64,000 bases of DNA from Eutreptiella sp. 'Long Island Sound 2002'. Lineage: Eukaryota > Euglenozoa > Euglenophyceae > Eutreptiales > Eutreptiaceae. Numbering within the stretch: position 1 is the stretch's first letter; the number at the start of each line of letters is the position of its first letter. Below are positions 35,711 to 43,028 of the stretch, one piece after another. The position numbers were made by a program, and so were the translations under genes. The notes beneath the pieces are model-generated. The model was not told where the DNA came from. It did not search any database and was given only the letters and a program-made list of their open reading frames with translations. The stretch spans positions 63,860,242 to 63,924,241 of the forward strand of contig OZ038381.1 in the NCBI GenBank assembly GCA_964036045.1, in the 5' to 3' direction.

Positions 35711-36367
35711 AGCAATGTTCCCGAAACGCAGCAGCAACAGGTTGGCACGAAGGGCGCGGCACAACCGGAATCGGCGAGTACAATGTGCGCAGCAATGTTC
35801 GCAGCCCCACAACCGCTTGCCACGTGGGGTCCTCCTCGACGTATGCAAGCAGCGGCGCAATGTCTTCACGCCAAGGACAGGTTGTGGGCTTCTCCCCATC
35901 CGGTGCGTTGTGCGCCCCTAGATCACGCCACACCGGTTGCGGTACAAAATTTTCTGCACCCCCCCTGCAACCTCAGGGGGATGATTTCCCACCTGGGCCT
36001 CTAGGTTGGCCACGAAGAGCCTCCCGAAGGCCATGCAAAAGTGCAAAATGCACAAAAATACCCGGTTTCTGGCTATGACCAGCAGCGGCTGACCGGTGCA
36101 TCCAGCCGCATCGAAACTTTTGCGGGTCACCAAATAGCTACGATGATTGTTCGCATTCGACTGCGTTGTCCTCCGAGCACTGATGCCATTCCACCGCTTG
36201 GCCGTGTTGTCACACATGGCCTCGTTGAAAATGCTCCCAACTTGGGGAGCCACGCTGATGCCCAGCAGCCGCCGGAGCCACGGCTGGTCCCCACCAAGGA
36301 GGACTGCTGCCGGCACCCTGCTGTCGCACCATTAAAGTTTTTTGCAGTCAATAATGGACTGCAGGAC
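35703..36367 (-). pseudogene. Element gene 1, middle exon
   Basis: After the acceptor of intron C, the frame reads VLQSIIDCKKL, an in-frame TAA (36332-36334), then PWLRRLLGISVAPQVGSIFN, NNHRSYLVTRKSFDAAGCTG and VFLCILHFCMAFGRLFVANL. A one-base slip in a G6 run near 35965 moves the frame to VWRDLGAHNAPDGEKP and TWQAVVGLRTLLRTLYSPIP, ending CCGE at 35703, where the hAT-like element interrupts it. Balanced composition with Cys, His and Trp suggests a real, enzyme-like protein. The three lesions (TAA, slip, insertion) show it is dead here. Family not recognised; probably a transposase of the 14.7-kb element because it is the largest gene between the TIRs. Confidence 0.55.
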
Positions 36368-36526
36368 CTGTGTTCATAAAAGGTTTTCATAATTCGTGTT
36401 CATAAAACGCGTTCACAATTCATAAATCGGCAGCGCGGCGGTTTATGACGGCAGTTCTCGAATTATGAACGCGCGAATTATGATCAACTTATGAACACGA
36501 AAATGTAGACTACAAACATGTAGCAC
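36368..36526 (-). other. Intron C (about 159 bp) of the TTCATAA family
   Basis: Likely donor CTCAG|GTGCTACATG, acceptor TTATGAACACAG|GTCCTG. Same TTCATAA/TTATGAA inverted design. CAGGT brackets both ends. The donor choice is less certain than for intron A. Confidence 0.6.
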
Positions 36527-37272
36527 CTGAGCCCAAATTTGGCCCAGGGCAACCATATCCTTGTCCCCGTGACAGCCATGCCGATGACCCATAGGAAGGC
36601 GGGTGTGCGCGCCTTTACCCCATGGTTCAATAGCCCCACCGATAGCTGCGACCAACTGCCACCGGCGCAAGAATACCCGTCACCCTGCGGGGGGCGGGTC
36701 CAGTCAATAGACTGGCATAGCGCTGGCCGGGATTGCACGTATTGTGCCCACGACCGCAGGGGCCAACAACGGCCCAACGATGGGGGGTCGGCACACTCTA
36801 CCGCGGGGGACAACGCAAGCGGAGCGGTCAACGACTTCCACGTTGGCTCAAATTGGTCCCGTGTGGGGATGGGCCGTGGAAAGGGCAGCCCGGTGCGGGC
36901 GGTGTAGGCGTCGCCCCGGCGGGTGATGTACTAAGACAACACCCGGAAGCCCGACAGGGGTGCACCCAACTCCAAAAGGAGCCCTCTCAGGTATGGTGCG
37001 GGAAAGAAGGCCTCCGCATACGTACGGATGGCCTACACCTTGGTTCTGTGGACCGCCGCGAGGGGAGCGTGGTCCATTGCCTCCGTGAAACGGGCCCCGA
37101 TGAGGGGGGACGATGAGATCCATTGGGCCAATAGGTTAGTACACTTGCTGTCCCAAAGGCTGGTGGCAAGACTGACGGTATACTCGTGTGCCGTGGATCT
37201 ATGATACACTTCTCCATGATAGTATCAATGGTGTTTCTGAAGTGTGCGTAAGTGTCTGGGCGGGTGGGTGGG
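36527..37272 (-). pseudogene. Element gene 1, large upstream exon
   Basis: From the YR-element junction the frame reads PDTYAHFRNTIDTIMEKC. After a frameshift near 37200 it continues HEYTVSLATSLWDSKCTNLL, ARFTEAMDHAPLAAVHRTKV, an in-frame TAG (37033-37035), YAEAFFPAPYLRGLLLELGA, a second TAG (36931-36933), GLPFPRPIPTRDQFEPTWKS, RSWAQYVQSRPALCQSIDW and FLWVIGMAVTGTRIWLPWAK, up to intron C. Both TAGs are single C-to-T changes from CAG. The upstream continuation lies beyond the YR retrotransposon at 42837-42931, and joining the two flanks keeps the frame open. No family recognised. A candidate transposase by position. Confidence 0.58.
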
Positions 37273-37364
37273 CCCAAAAATCTTTAAAAGATTCTATAGT
37301 GATAGTGCATATGAGTGGTATTATGGGGTGAATCATGTGATTCGCCTATAGGCGAATCCCTTGA
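37273..37364 (+). repeat. 92-bp direct repeat, 3' copy
   Basis: CCCAAAAATCTTTAAAAG to CGAATCCCTTGA. Identical to 42745-42836 except two bases. Contains the perfect palindrome GATTCGCCTATAGGCGAATC, here extended by AATCA/TGATT outer arms. Candidate recombinase site. Confidence 0.93.
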
Positions 37365-37738
37365 TTCCCCCCTAACCTCCTGACAGGTACAGCTCACACA
37401 TACACACTACACAAAACCAACACTGATGCTTGCTCCTTCACTGGCGCGCCAGGCCCGAAGGGCACCGTGGGTCATCTCTGACTCTCACTCATGCTGGCTC
37501 TCGTGGTTCCACATATAAAGGCGTCCTCGCTCATTGACTCACATTGTGCCGTCTCATCCATCGCACTTGCGAGGGGAGCTCTCCTTAATATACCCCGGGT
37601 ATGGTCGTGCTCTGCCTGCACCACGTGTCGTCCCTCTCCCCCACCTCTCCTCTCCAGCCCACTTTTTTCTCACTCTGGTACATTAGCGCCATGGACAGTC
37701 GGTGTAGGAGTGACAGTCATCCTCATGTCAGCCTCGCC

Positions 37739-38263
37739 TCAGTCTGAGTCCGTCTGTTCCAGATCATCCTTCACAAGTTTGAATACATCTTTGATGAGGT
37801 CCGCTTTTCCATTGAGGGTGACTCTTTGCACTGCAGTGGCATGGTGGGTGAAGGACATCGTCAGCCTGACTCCTGGTGCCAATCGCAGCTCGTGGCGGTC
37901 GAGGTAAAGGTGGCGTTGGGTCTGGTCCTTACTCTTCTTAGCAGGCTCGACCCGTGCCATGGCATACTGCGCCCTGGTGCGTCGCGTGATCCATCCACAG
38001 AAGGTCTGCCAGGCGTTGTGGAGGTCCCGTTCTGGTACTGGCCGGCACGGCACTAACTCGAAGGATTGCTCGGTCATCGCTCCCAGGCGGTATCTGGGCT
38101 GTTCTGCATGGAGGTGCCCTTCCGCTCTCTCAGCTCTCCGCCTCAGCGTGCGCGCCTTCTGCGCCACCTTGCCCTCCGGGCCCCAAGATCCTCGTGGGTG
38201 TTTCGACCCCACTTTCCCCTCGTCATGGGACTCCTCCTCATGTCGGTCGCCCCACTCAGACAT
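37739..38263 (-). CDS. Unknown ORF of the YR element, 174 residues
   Basis: Starts MSEWGDRHEEESHDEGKVG. The first third is rich in Glu, Arg and Lys. The rest contains VPERDLHNAWQTFCGWITRR, QRHLYLDRHELRLAPGVRL and DLIKDVFKLVKDDLEQTD. No motif recognised. It lies in the same frame as the RT-RNase H ORF, separated only by the TAG at 38339-38341 and 25 further codons that run through a G12 tract. It may therefore be the C-terminal domain of the RT polyprotein, reached by readthrough or cut off by a C-to-T change (CAG to TAG), rather than a separate protein. If separate, the ATG at 38261-38263 is the only reasonable start. Positioned at the 3' end of the element, 374 bases from the terminal repeat. 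Confidence 0.6.
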   Translation of the reverse strand: MSEWGDRHEEESHDEGKVGSKHPRGSWGPEGKVAQKARTLRRRAERAEGHLHAEQPRYRLGAMTEQSFELVPCRPVPERDLHNAWQTFCGWITRRTRAQYAMARVEPAKKSKDQTQRHLYLDRHELRLAPGVRLTMSFTHHATAVQRVTLNGKADLIKDVFKLVKDDLEQTDSD

Positions 38264-38338
38264 GTTGCAGGGGCCTGCTACAGCAAAAAAGAGGGGGCAC
38301 TCCAGCCATCGCTCATGCGAGGAAACCCCCCCCCCCCG

Positions 38339-39898
38339 CTACAGTCGGACCGATCCAAAACTCTGCACAAGGTGCAGCTCTCCGCACAATGTACCCCACT
38401 TATGTGCCGCCTCAACCTTTGCCTTGGTGATGCTTGCTGGCGTCAGGTCTGGCAAACGGGACACAACATCAGCAGGCATGCGCGCAGTATCAACCCAGAC
38501 AACATTCAAGACCAAGCCCGTGTGCCACAACAAATTCCAAAGAGCACGGAGTATCTTCACTTGCGTACATGCCCTCGTCGACGCCCTCATATTGGTTGCA
38601 CTGTAGCAGGCCGCTGTATTGTCCACAAACAATGAGACCCTGTGCCACTTCTGGGTCACCGCAAACCTACAGGCATGTAGGACACCACTGAGCTCCGCCT
38701 GTTGCTGGTTCTGCGCCGGGATCTTTCGCGTTCGCATGACTCCATTGCGTCCAGAGATACCCAGGCGGTAGCCACCAGCAGTCTCTGCTGCATCCACTGC
38801 CAAGAACGACGCAAAGCCAAAATGCCCAGGCCTTGGGTCAACCGTGGCTGGCACGTACGATATCACCAGCGCATCGAACAGTGCCGATATCAGGGCCAGG
38901 CTCGGGCGGTGCTGAAACCGATGATGTCCCCAACGGAACCTGTGCCACCCCTGCAGAAACAGGGTGACCCCTTTTCGTGGTCCAAATGCCCATTGCATTT
39001 TTCCCGTGACCCGTTCCGCCACCTTTGGAGACACAGGCGAGCAGGCCGTTTTTATGGCAATCCCCAAGCACTTTGTGAGCATTTTGTCTGTGTTCCGCAC
39101 CTCCCCTTTGGCCACGTCGAACATCTTCCCCAGCCACAGGACATTCTGATGTGGCTCGAGGCAGGATTTTATGGAGATGCGCAGGCCCTGTGCCGTCAAG
39201 AAACACGCCAGCCGATGGCCCAGGCTTTTCATGCACTCCCTGTCACGTGACAAGATCAGCACATCATCCAAATAATGGAAACGGTAGACATCGATCCCCT
39301 CCACGTGGTTGTCAAAGAACTCCTTCAACGGCGCTGCCAATGTGTCCTGTGCCAGTACCGGGGAAAACTTCCACCCAAACGGGAGGCAGTGGAAGTGCGC
39401 CCCCTGTATGCGAAACAGTCCCCTATGTTCAGCTGGGATTTGCAGGCTCCAGTAGAAGTTGGATATGTCCAAGGTAATGCCCCACAATGGTGCTCCACGG
39501 TGTATCTCCCGTTGGATGGTCTGAAAGACCGTGTGAATAGATGGAAGCCTGACCTTGCGCAGCGGCACCTTCGAGCAGTCGTTCAGATTTCGCATGTCAA
39601 TGATGAAGGAGCACTTCACATCATTTTTGGGCTTAACGAAAGCTGACATATTGTCCGTGAGGTCCTCCCACTCAAGGGCACCCCAACACGTGGGGTCCCT
39701 GCACAGGAACCCATCGTCCACCAGCACTCCAATCATGCGTCTGGTGTGCAACGACGGCTGCCATACATCAAATCCTCCACAATCGTGCCCCGACTTCCAA
39801 CTCCCTATATCCCAAATGAGGCGCTTTGGGATGTTCGCGTTCCACACATCTAAAGGGATGTCCAGGCTGCCCTTCTCTCCAAGGCCCGCATCAATCAT
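38339..39898 (-). CDS. Reverse transcriptase-RNase H of the YR retrotransposon
   Basis: 519 residues from the ATG at 39898. RT motifs are in order: FIIDMRNLNDCS (about 98-109), GITLDISNFYWSLQI with Asp144, CLPFGWKFSPVLAQ (171-184), and the catalytic YLDD (209-212), with Asp211 and Asp212. RNase H follows: FLAVDAAE (Asp369), QQQAELSGVLHA (Glu402), LFVDNTAA (Asp426) and RMPADVVSR (Asp477). All catalytic residues are present. It copies element RNA into DNA in the cytoplasm or nucleus. The short RNase H ending in PADVVSR is typical of DIRS-like and Ty3-like enzymes. The same frame continues upstream of this ATG through TAGs at 39917-39919 and 40019-40021, with coding-like sequence (HLETILRHMGDLHELNWDLL), so the original protein may have begun further upstream. 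Confidence 0.92.
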   Translation of the reverse strand: MIDAGLGEKGSLDIPLDVWNANIPKRLIWDIGSWKSGHDCGGFDVWQPSLHTRRMIGVLVDDGFLCRDPTCWGALEWEDLTDNMSAFVKPKNDVKCSFIIDMRNLNDCSKVPLRKVRLPSIHTVFQTIQREIHRGAPLWGITLDISNFYWSLQIPAEHRGLFRIQGAHFHCLPFGWKFSPVLAQDTLAAPLKEFFDNHVEGIDVYRFHYLDDVLILSRDRECMKSLGHRLACFLTAQGLRISIKSCLEPHQNVLWLGKMFDVAKGEVRNTDKMLTKCLGIAIKTACSPVSPKVAERVTGKMQWAFGPRKGVTLFLQGWHRFRWGHHRFQHRPSLALISALFDALVISYVPATVDPRPGHFGFASFLAVDAAETAGGYRLGISGRNGVMRTRKIPAQNQQQAELSGVLHACRFAVTQKWHRVSLFVDNTAACYSATNMRASTRACTQVKILRALWNLLWHTGLVLNVVWVDTARMPADVVSRLPDLTPASITKAKVEAAHKWGTLCGELHLVQSFGSVRL

Positions 39899-40319
39899 TC
39901 TTTCTGAGATACCTCCCTACGGGCCATCCCCGTCATATCCGTCGTAGTCCAGACCCAGCAGGTCCCAGTTGAGCTCATGCAGATCCCCCATGTGGCGCAG
40001 GATCGTTTCCAGGTGTGCCTACCCACCGTCCACATCTCTGAGGCGCTCCCGCGCTCGGAGGATTGCCGCAAGCGCGGCCCGAAAAAGCTCATTTCGCGTG
40101 ATATTCGAGACCCGCTCAATCCGTCTCGAAGCCGACCACGCACACGCCCGCGCCCGCCTATATGTGACCCACGCTCCTGCAGTCCTTCCTCCTCCAACAC
40201 CCATGAGGCACTCTAACCTACGCGGCTTGTGCTGCCTGCCCACCTCGTTGTCGGGTGACGCCCGTCTCGATTTACCTCCCCCCCCCCCTACCCCACAGGC
40301 CGTCCGGCCATTCGCCTCC

Positions 40320-41504
40320 TCACGCACTGTGTCTCCTCTTTCCCCTCCTGCCATCGGCCTTCCGAGGTGAGGGGCTATCCGAGGATGATCCAGAGCACGT
40401 GGAATCTCCAGAGTCGCTCTCTGGGGTGCTCCCCTCAGGGATATCGTAGGCCTCAGGGGCCCAGAACTCCGTACACCGTCTGGTTGCCGTTCCCGCAATC
40501 CATGGCCTCCCCTTGAGGTAACCTGGGGGGGTAGGCGTTGTGAATGGGTGCCGGATGCGCCCTGGGTGCGGGCAGTTGATGTAGGCCATTGCCGTTCTTG
40601 TGCTCCTCCACCTGAACCACGCCTTGATGCTAGGGATCTTGCCCCCAGCCTTGTACATGGTCGCTGGGCCCAGGCGCCTCCATGCATGCCACCTGAGGTC
40701 CTTCCACTTTGATCCACGCAAAAGGGCCGCCATGACACGCTGCAGTTTGTCCTCAGAGACCAGTCGCTGGAACTTGTCGAGGTTCCAGCATCTTTGTGCA
40801 ATCGAGGCGCAGAGCTGCAACCATTTGAGGGCCACTCCTGAAACCGTACGGGTAATCCAAGCCCTGTGGACTTTGCGGTCATAGAACTCCGCCGTCCCTG
40901 CCAGAACCCCCAGCTTGTGGAAGCTGATGCTGGCCGCCTCACCGACTCTGAGGCCCAGCAGCGTTGAAAGTATCGCGAGTCCCACCACACACCACTCCAG
41001 CTCTGAATCCGCTTGGTGTGCCATGATCTGCAGTGCCTCAAAACTGCCCCACTCCTGTGTTGACTTCTCTTCCAGCCGCTGCGTTGCCTTGAATGCCTTC
41101 CACAGTCGTTTTGGGACCGGCTCGCTGACCACCCCCATGGTGTATGCCATGGCCGCCGCATTGAGGATTGTTTTGACCGAACTGCTGCCTTTTCCCTCTC
41201 GAATGGCATCACACACGACTTGCTCCACGACCTTGTATGGTCCCCACTCCGGCCGGGCCATATGTGTCTGTCGGAGTCGTCGCATTCCTGTCTTGTACGT
41301 GCCCAGCGATGTCGTGCTGCAGGAGTTTGCGAGGACTTGCCAGTTGCTTTCCAGGACCCCATCCTTGCTGTTCACCTGGGCTGGACACAATGCGGCATAT
41401 GCCCGTCGGTATGCCGGCCATTCCCTGGGGATGTCGTCGTCTTCGCTCTCCCCCTCCACTTCTCCTTCATGCCAAAGGAACCTGTTTCGGCTGTCCTCCG
41501 CCAT
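40320..41504 (-). CDS. Tyrosine recombinase of the YR retrotransposon
   Basis: 394 residues. The catalytic set of tyrosine recombinases is visible: Arg186 in TLLGLRVGEAASISF, His273-x-x-Arg276 in LRWHAWRRLG, the Trp-rich KAWFRWRS (about 294-301) in place of the second His, and the nucleophile Tyr308 in TAMAYIN. An N-terminal SAM-like core-binding region is plausible at 50-140 (SLGTYKTGMRRLRQ). The C-terminus is a Ser/Asp-rich then Arg/Lys-rich tail. It would integrate a circular cDNA by site-specific recombination, explaining the lack of target duplication. It lies in the same frame as the two upstream gag-like ORFs, 30 bases after the TGA of the second, and the RT frame is +1 relative to it. 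Its position upstream of RT is unusual. Confidence 0.9.
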   Translation of the reverse strand: MAEDSRNRFLWHEGEVEGESEDDDIPREWPAYRRAYAALCPAQVNSKDGVLESNWQVLANSCSTTSLGTYKTGMRRLRQTHMARPEWGPYKVVEQVVCDAIREGKGSSSVKTILNAAAMAYTMGVVSEPVPKRLWKAFKATQRLEEKSTQEWGSFEALQIMAHQADSELEWCVVGLAILSTLLGLRVGEAASISFHKLGVLAGTAEFYDRKVHRAWITRTVSGVALKWLQLCASIAQRCWNLDKFQRLVSEDKLQRVMAALLRGSKWKDLRWHAWRRLGPATMYKAGGKIPSIKAWFRWRSTRTAMAYINCPHPGRIRHPFTTPTPPGYLKGRPWIAGTATRRCTEFWAPEAYDIPEGSTPESDSGDSTCSGSSSDSPSPRKADGRRGKRRHSA

Positions 41505-41534
41505 GCCCCCCCCTCCCCCCCCTTCCGGGGGAAG

Positions 41535-42050
41535 TCAACTCTCGCAGTCCCATATCCAGTGGCTGTCTCCACATTCTCCACAAGGCCCCGGGGGGGCCTT
41601 CGCCACTTCATATGCGTTGTCGCCCCTCGCAGTGCAGCAGTAGGTGATGTTGTCCAACTCCGCGAATCTGAATCTCCCTTTTCGGGTCGCTTCAATCCAT
41701 GTGCGTGCTCCCAGTCTTTCCAACTCTTTGGTAGACCTCGGCGCAACCCGGGATTGTGGTTGCTTCCCGGTGCCCTTATGTGAGCCACCAGTCACACTGT
41801 GGCCCCCGCTGGGGTACTTCTCTTTATAGTTGTCCTTGGAGACCAGCATCACCTCCCACAGCTCCTTTGCCAGCGTCTCCCCTTTTTCCTCCTCGTTGGA
41901 CTCCAGGAATTTCTTCAGTGAAGCTGTCGTCTCACGCATCCATTTGGCATTTCCCGGGGCATCAACAAACTCGTCCAGCGCTGCAGGGGTCAGGGGTCTC
42001 ACGATTTTTGCTCTCCGCTTGTGCTCCAGTCTCACTTTGAGCGCCTCCAT
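41535..42050 (-). CDS. Gag-like ORF with C-terminal zinc knuckle
   Basis: 171 residues, rich in Lys, Glu and Arg, with a likely helical N-terminal half (MEALKVRLEHKRRAKIV; MRETTASLKKFLESNEEEKG). It ends CGECGDSHWIWDC, a C-x2-C-x3-H-x4-C knuckle, one residue shorter than the classic CCHC spacing, expected to bind nucleic acid. It begins one codon after the TAA of the preceding ORF and in the same frame (TAA CAG ATG). The two probably form one Gag of about 390 residues, either by readthrough or because CAA mutated to TAA. It ends with TGA, again followed in frame by the recombinase. Confidence 0.8.
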   Translation of the reverse strand: MEALKVRLEHKRRAKIVRPLTPAALDEFVDAPGNAKWMRETTASLKKFLESNEEEKGETLAKELWEVMLVSKDNYKEKYPSGGHSVTGGSHKGTGKQPQSRVAPRSTKELERLGARTWIEATRKGRFRFAELDNITYCCTARGDNAYEVAKAPPGPCGECGDSHWIWDCES

Positions 42051-42053
42051 CTG

Positions 42054-42704
42054 TTATGAGATCTCCTGCTCCTCCGGGTCTACAGATGCGTTTGGTTTTC
42101 CCACATCCGATGCATCTGCCGTTACCAGATTCAGCTTGTGGCCTTCCCGGATGATGATCCACTTGAAGTTGTCGAAGAGGGCCAGCGCTCCCATTGCCTT
42201 TAGCACGAATTCGGGGTCTTCTGGCTTTCGGCTCTCCGGGATGTCCTCAGCAAACTCTCGGATGGTTAGGCGGTGCTTGGCTGCCAGCTGTGCCACCTCC
42301 ATTCCCGCCTTCGCGATTTCGGCACTGGAGCAGAGCTTCACAAAAGTGCTCCACTGCGACTCCAAAAACGACTTGATGCGAGCCCTGATCTCGTCGCTGA
42401 CCGCCAGCTCCGTCTCCTTTTTCGCCTTGAACTCCCGTGTCTCGACTTCAATTGTGCATCGACAGCAGCTCTCATAGCCAGCAATGGCGTGGAGGAGTTT
42501 GAGTGGATCTTCGTCCCAACTAGAGGCCACCTTGAGGTCCTGCAGCCATTTGTCATGGTCCACCCCCGCATCTCTGATGCGCTGCATGATTTCCACTGCC
42601 GCTCTCGCCAAGTGGTCTGCTGGGAGGGTGCTCCTGTAGACCTCGAACTGGCCCTTGGAGACGAAATCTTTGAAGGTGAGGGACTCCATGCTGATGGCTG
42701 ACAT
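42054..42704 (-). CDS. Gag-like ORF, N-terminal part
   Basis: 216 residues from the first ATG (MSAISMESLTFKDFVSKGQF) downstream of the 5' direct repeat, which ends only 41 bases away. Mostly helical, charged sequence (LARAAVEIMQRIRDAGVDHD; DEIRARIKSFLESQWSTFVK; TIREFAEDIPESRKPEDPEF) suits a capsid-type structural protein, but no family is recognised by eye. Ends EEQEIS then TAA (42054-42056), with the next ORF continuing in the same frame after one codon. Gag identity rests on position at the 5' end and the downstream zinc knuckle. Confidence 0.72.
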   Translation of the reverse strand: MSAISMESLTFKDFVSKGQFEVYRSTLPADHLARAAVEIMQRIRDAGVDHDKWLQDLKVASSWDEDPLKLLHAIAGYESCCRCTIEVETREFKAKKETELAVSDEIRARIKSFLESQWSTFVKLCSSAEIAKAGMEVAQLAAKHRLTIREFAEDIPESRKPEDPEFVLKAMGALALFDNFKWIIIREGHKLNLVTADASDVGKPNASVDPEEQEIS

Positions 42705-42744
42705 TTGGTCTCGATCTGTTTACTTGGCCTGACGGGCCTGAGAA

Positions 42745-42836
42745 CCCAAAAATCTTTAAAAGCTTCTATAGTGATAGTGCATATGAGTGGTATTATGGGG
42801 TGAATCCTGTGATTCGCCTATAGGCGAATCCCTTGA
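42745..42836 (+). repeat. 92-bp direct repeat, 5' copy
   Basis: Same orientation and length as 37273-37364 with two substitutions (AGCTTCT for AGATTCT, AATCCTGTG for AATCATGTG). Holds the palindrome GATTCGCCTATAGGCGAATC intact. Likely contains promoter and recombination signals for the minus-strand element. Confidence 0.93.
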
Positions 42837-42931
42837 CTAGTGGCACCACTGAGCCAAACAAGCATCATGTTCAGTTCCGTGAAGACGGAGGGAGGGTAAG
42901 ACATAACAAATGTGCGCACAAAGAAACGTTC
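42837..42931 (-). pseudogene. Element gene 1, 5' exon segment upstream of the YR insertion
   Basis: The minus-strand frame reads FFVRTFVMSYPPSVFTELNM then MLVWLSGAT, and the next codon is completed across the YR-element junction to continue SPPTRPDTYAHF at 37272. The agreement of frame and composition on both sides shows the YR element landed inside a coding exon. Further upstream is intron-like sequence E. Confidence 0.6.
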
Positions 42932-42938
42932 ATAAAAG

Positions 42939-43020
42939 CTGTTCATAATTCATGGTTCATATATGAAGCGTTCATATATGAAAAATGAACTATGAAGAAT
43001 ACTACTTTTCATACTGGTAC
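42939..43020 (-). other. Possible intron-like copy E (TTCATAA family) at the right TIR
   Basis: On the minus strand it ends ATTATGAACAG, like introns B and D, and contains TTCATATATGAA motifs. It would start at GTACCAGTATG, inside the right TIR, so the TIR may double as part of the first intron or leader. Tentative. Confidence 0.35.
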
Positions 43021-43021
43021 C
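42992..43021 (-). repeat. Right terminal inverted repeat of the 14.7-kb element
   Basis: The reverse complement starts GGTACCAGTATGAAAAGTAG. 26 of 30 positions match the left end. Confidence 0.8.
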
Positions 43022-43028
43022 TAGCAGT

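Larger units (their letters stand above)
37273..42836 (-). mobile_element. Tyrosine-recombinase retrotransposon, gag-YR-RT-RH order
   Basis: The 5,564-bp element is bounded by 92-bp direct repeats and transcribed on the minus strand. Order 5' to 3': two gag-like ORFs (zinc knuckle), tyrosine recombinase, reverse transcriptase-RNase H, and an unknown ORF. There is no integrase and no target-site duplication, as expected for YR elements. Deleting exactly 37273-42836 fuses the flanks (GGTGCCACTAG with CCCACCCACCCG) into one open frame of element gene 1, so these are the true ends. DIRS, Ngaro and PAT elements usually have YR after RT; YR before RT is described for VIPER-type elements. The two repeats differ at only 2 of 92 positions and the two catalytic ORFs are intact, so the insertion is recent. 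Confidence 0.88.
28290..43028 (-). mobile_element. 14.7-kb TIR transposon inserted in the 52-bp satellite, carrying intron-bearing genes
   Basis: The termini are inverted over 30 bp with 26 identities: GGTACC, one variable base, GTATGAAA, one variable base, GTAGT and so on, at 28295-28324 and in reverse at 42992-43021. The flanking satellite reads CCCACGCGAT before it and CGATGGTTTTGGGAGG after it. Removing the element and one CGAT restores a unit of the 52-bp array in exact phase. The core carries two minus-strand genes with introns of one family. It was later invaded by a hAT-like element (31206-35702) and a YR retrotransposon (37273-42836); without these it would be about 4.7 kb. The exact outermost bases are uncertain by a few positions, so the 4-bp CGAT duplication is provisional. 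I cannot place it in a known superfamily. Confidence 0.78.

Noticed and set aside
40019-41362. 447-codon minus-strand ORF overlapping the recombinase
   Set aside because: Arg/Ser/Trp-rich out-of-frame shadow of the recombinase; only its last ~30 codons may be real upstream RT coding.
36331-42056. Alternative genetic code with TAA/TAG read as Gln
   Set aside because: The intact RT uses only CAA/CAG for about 20 Gln and has no internal TAG/TAA; TGA lesions also occur and frameshifts accompany the stops, so decay fits better.
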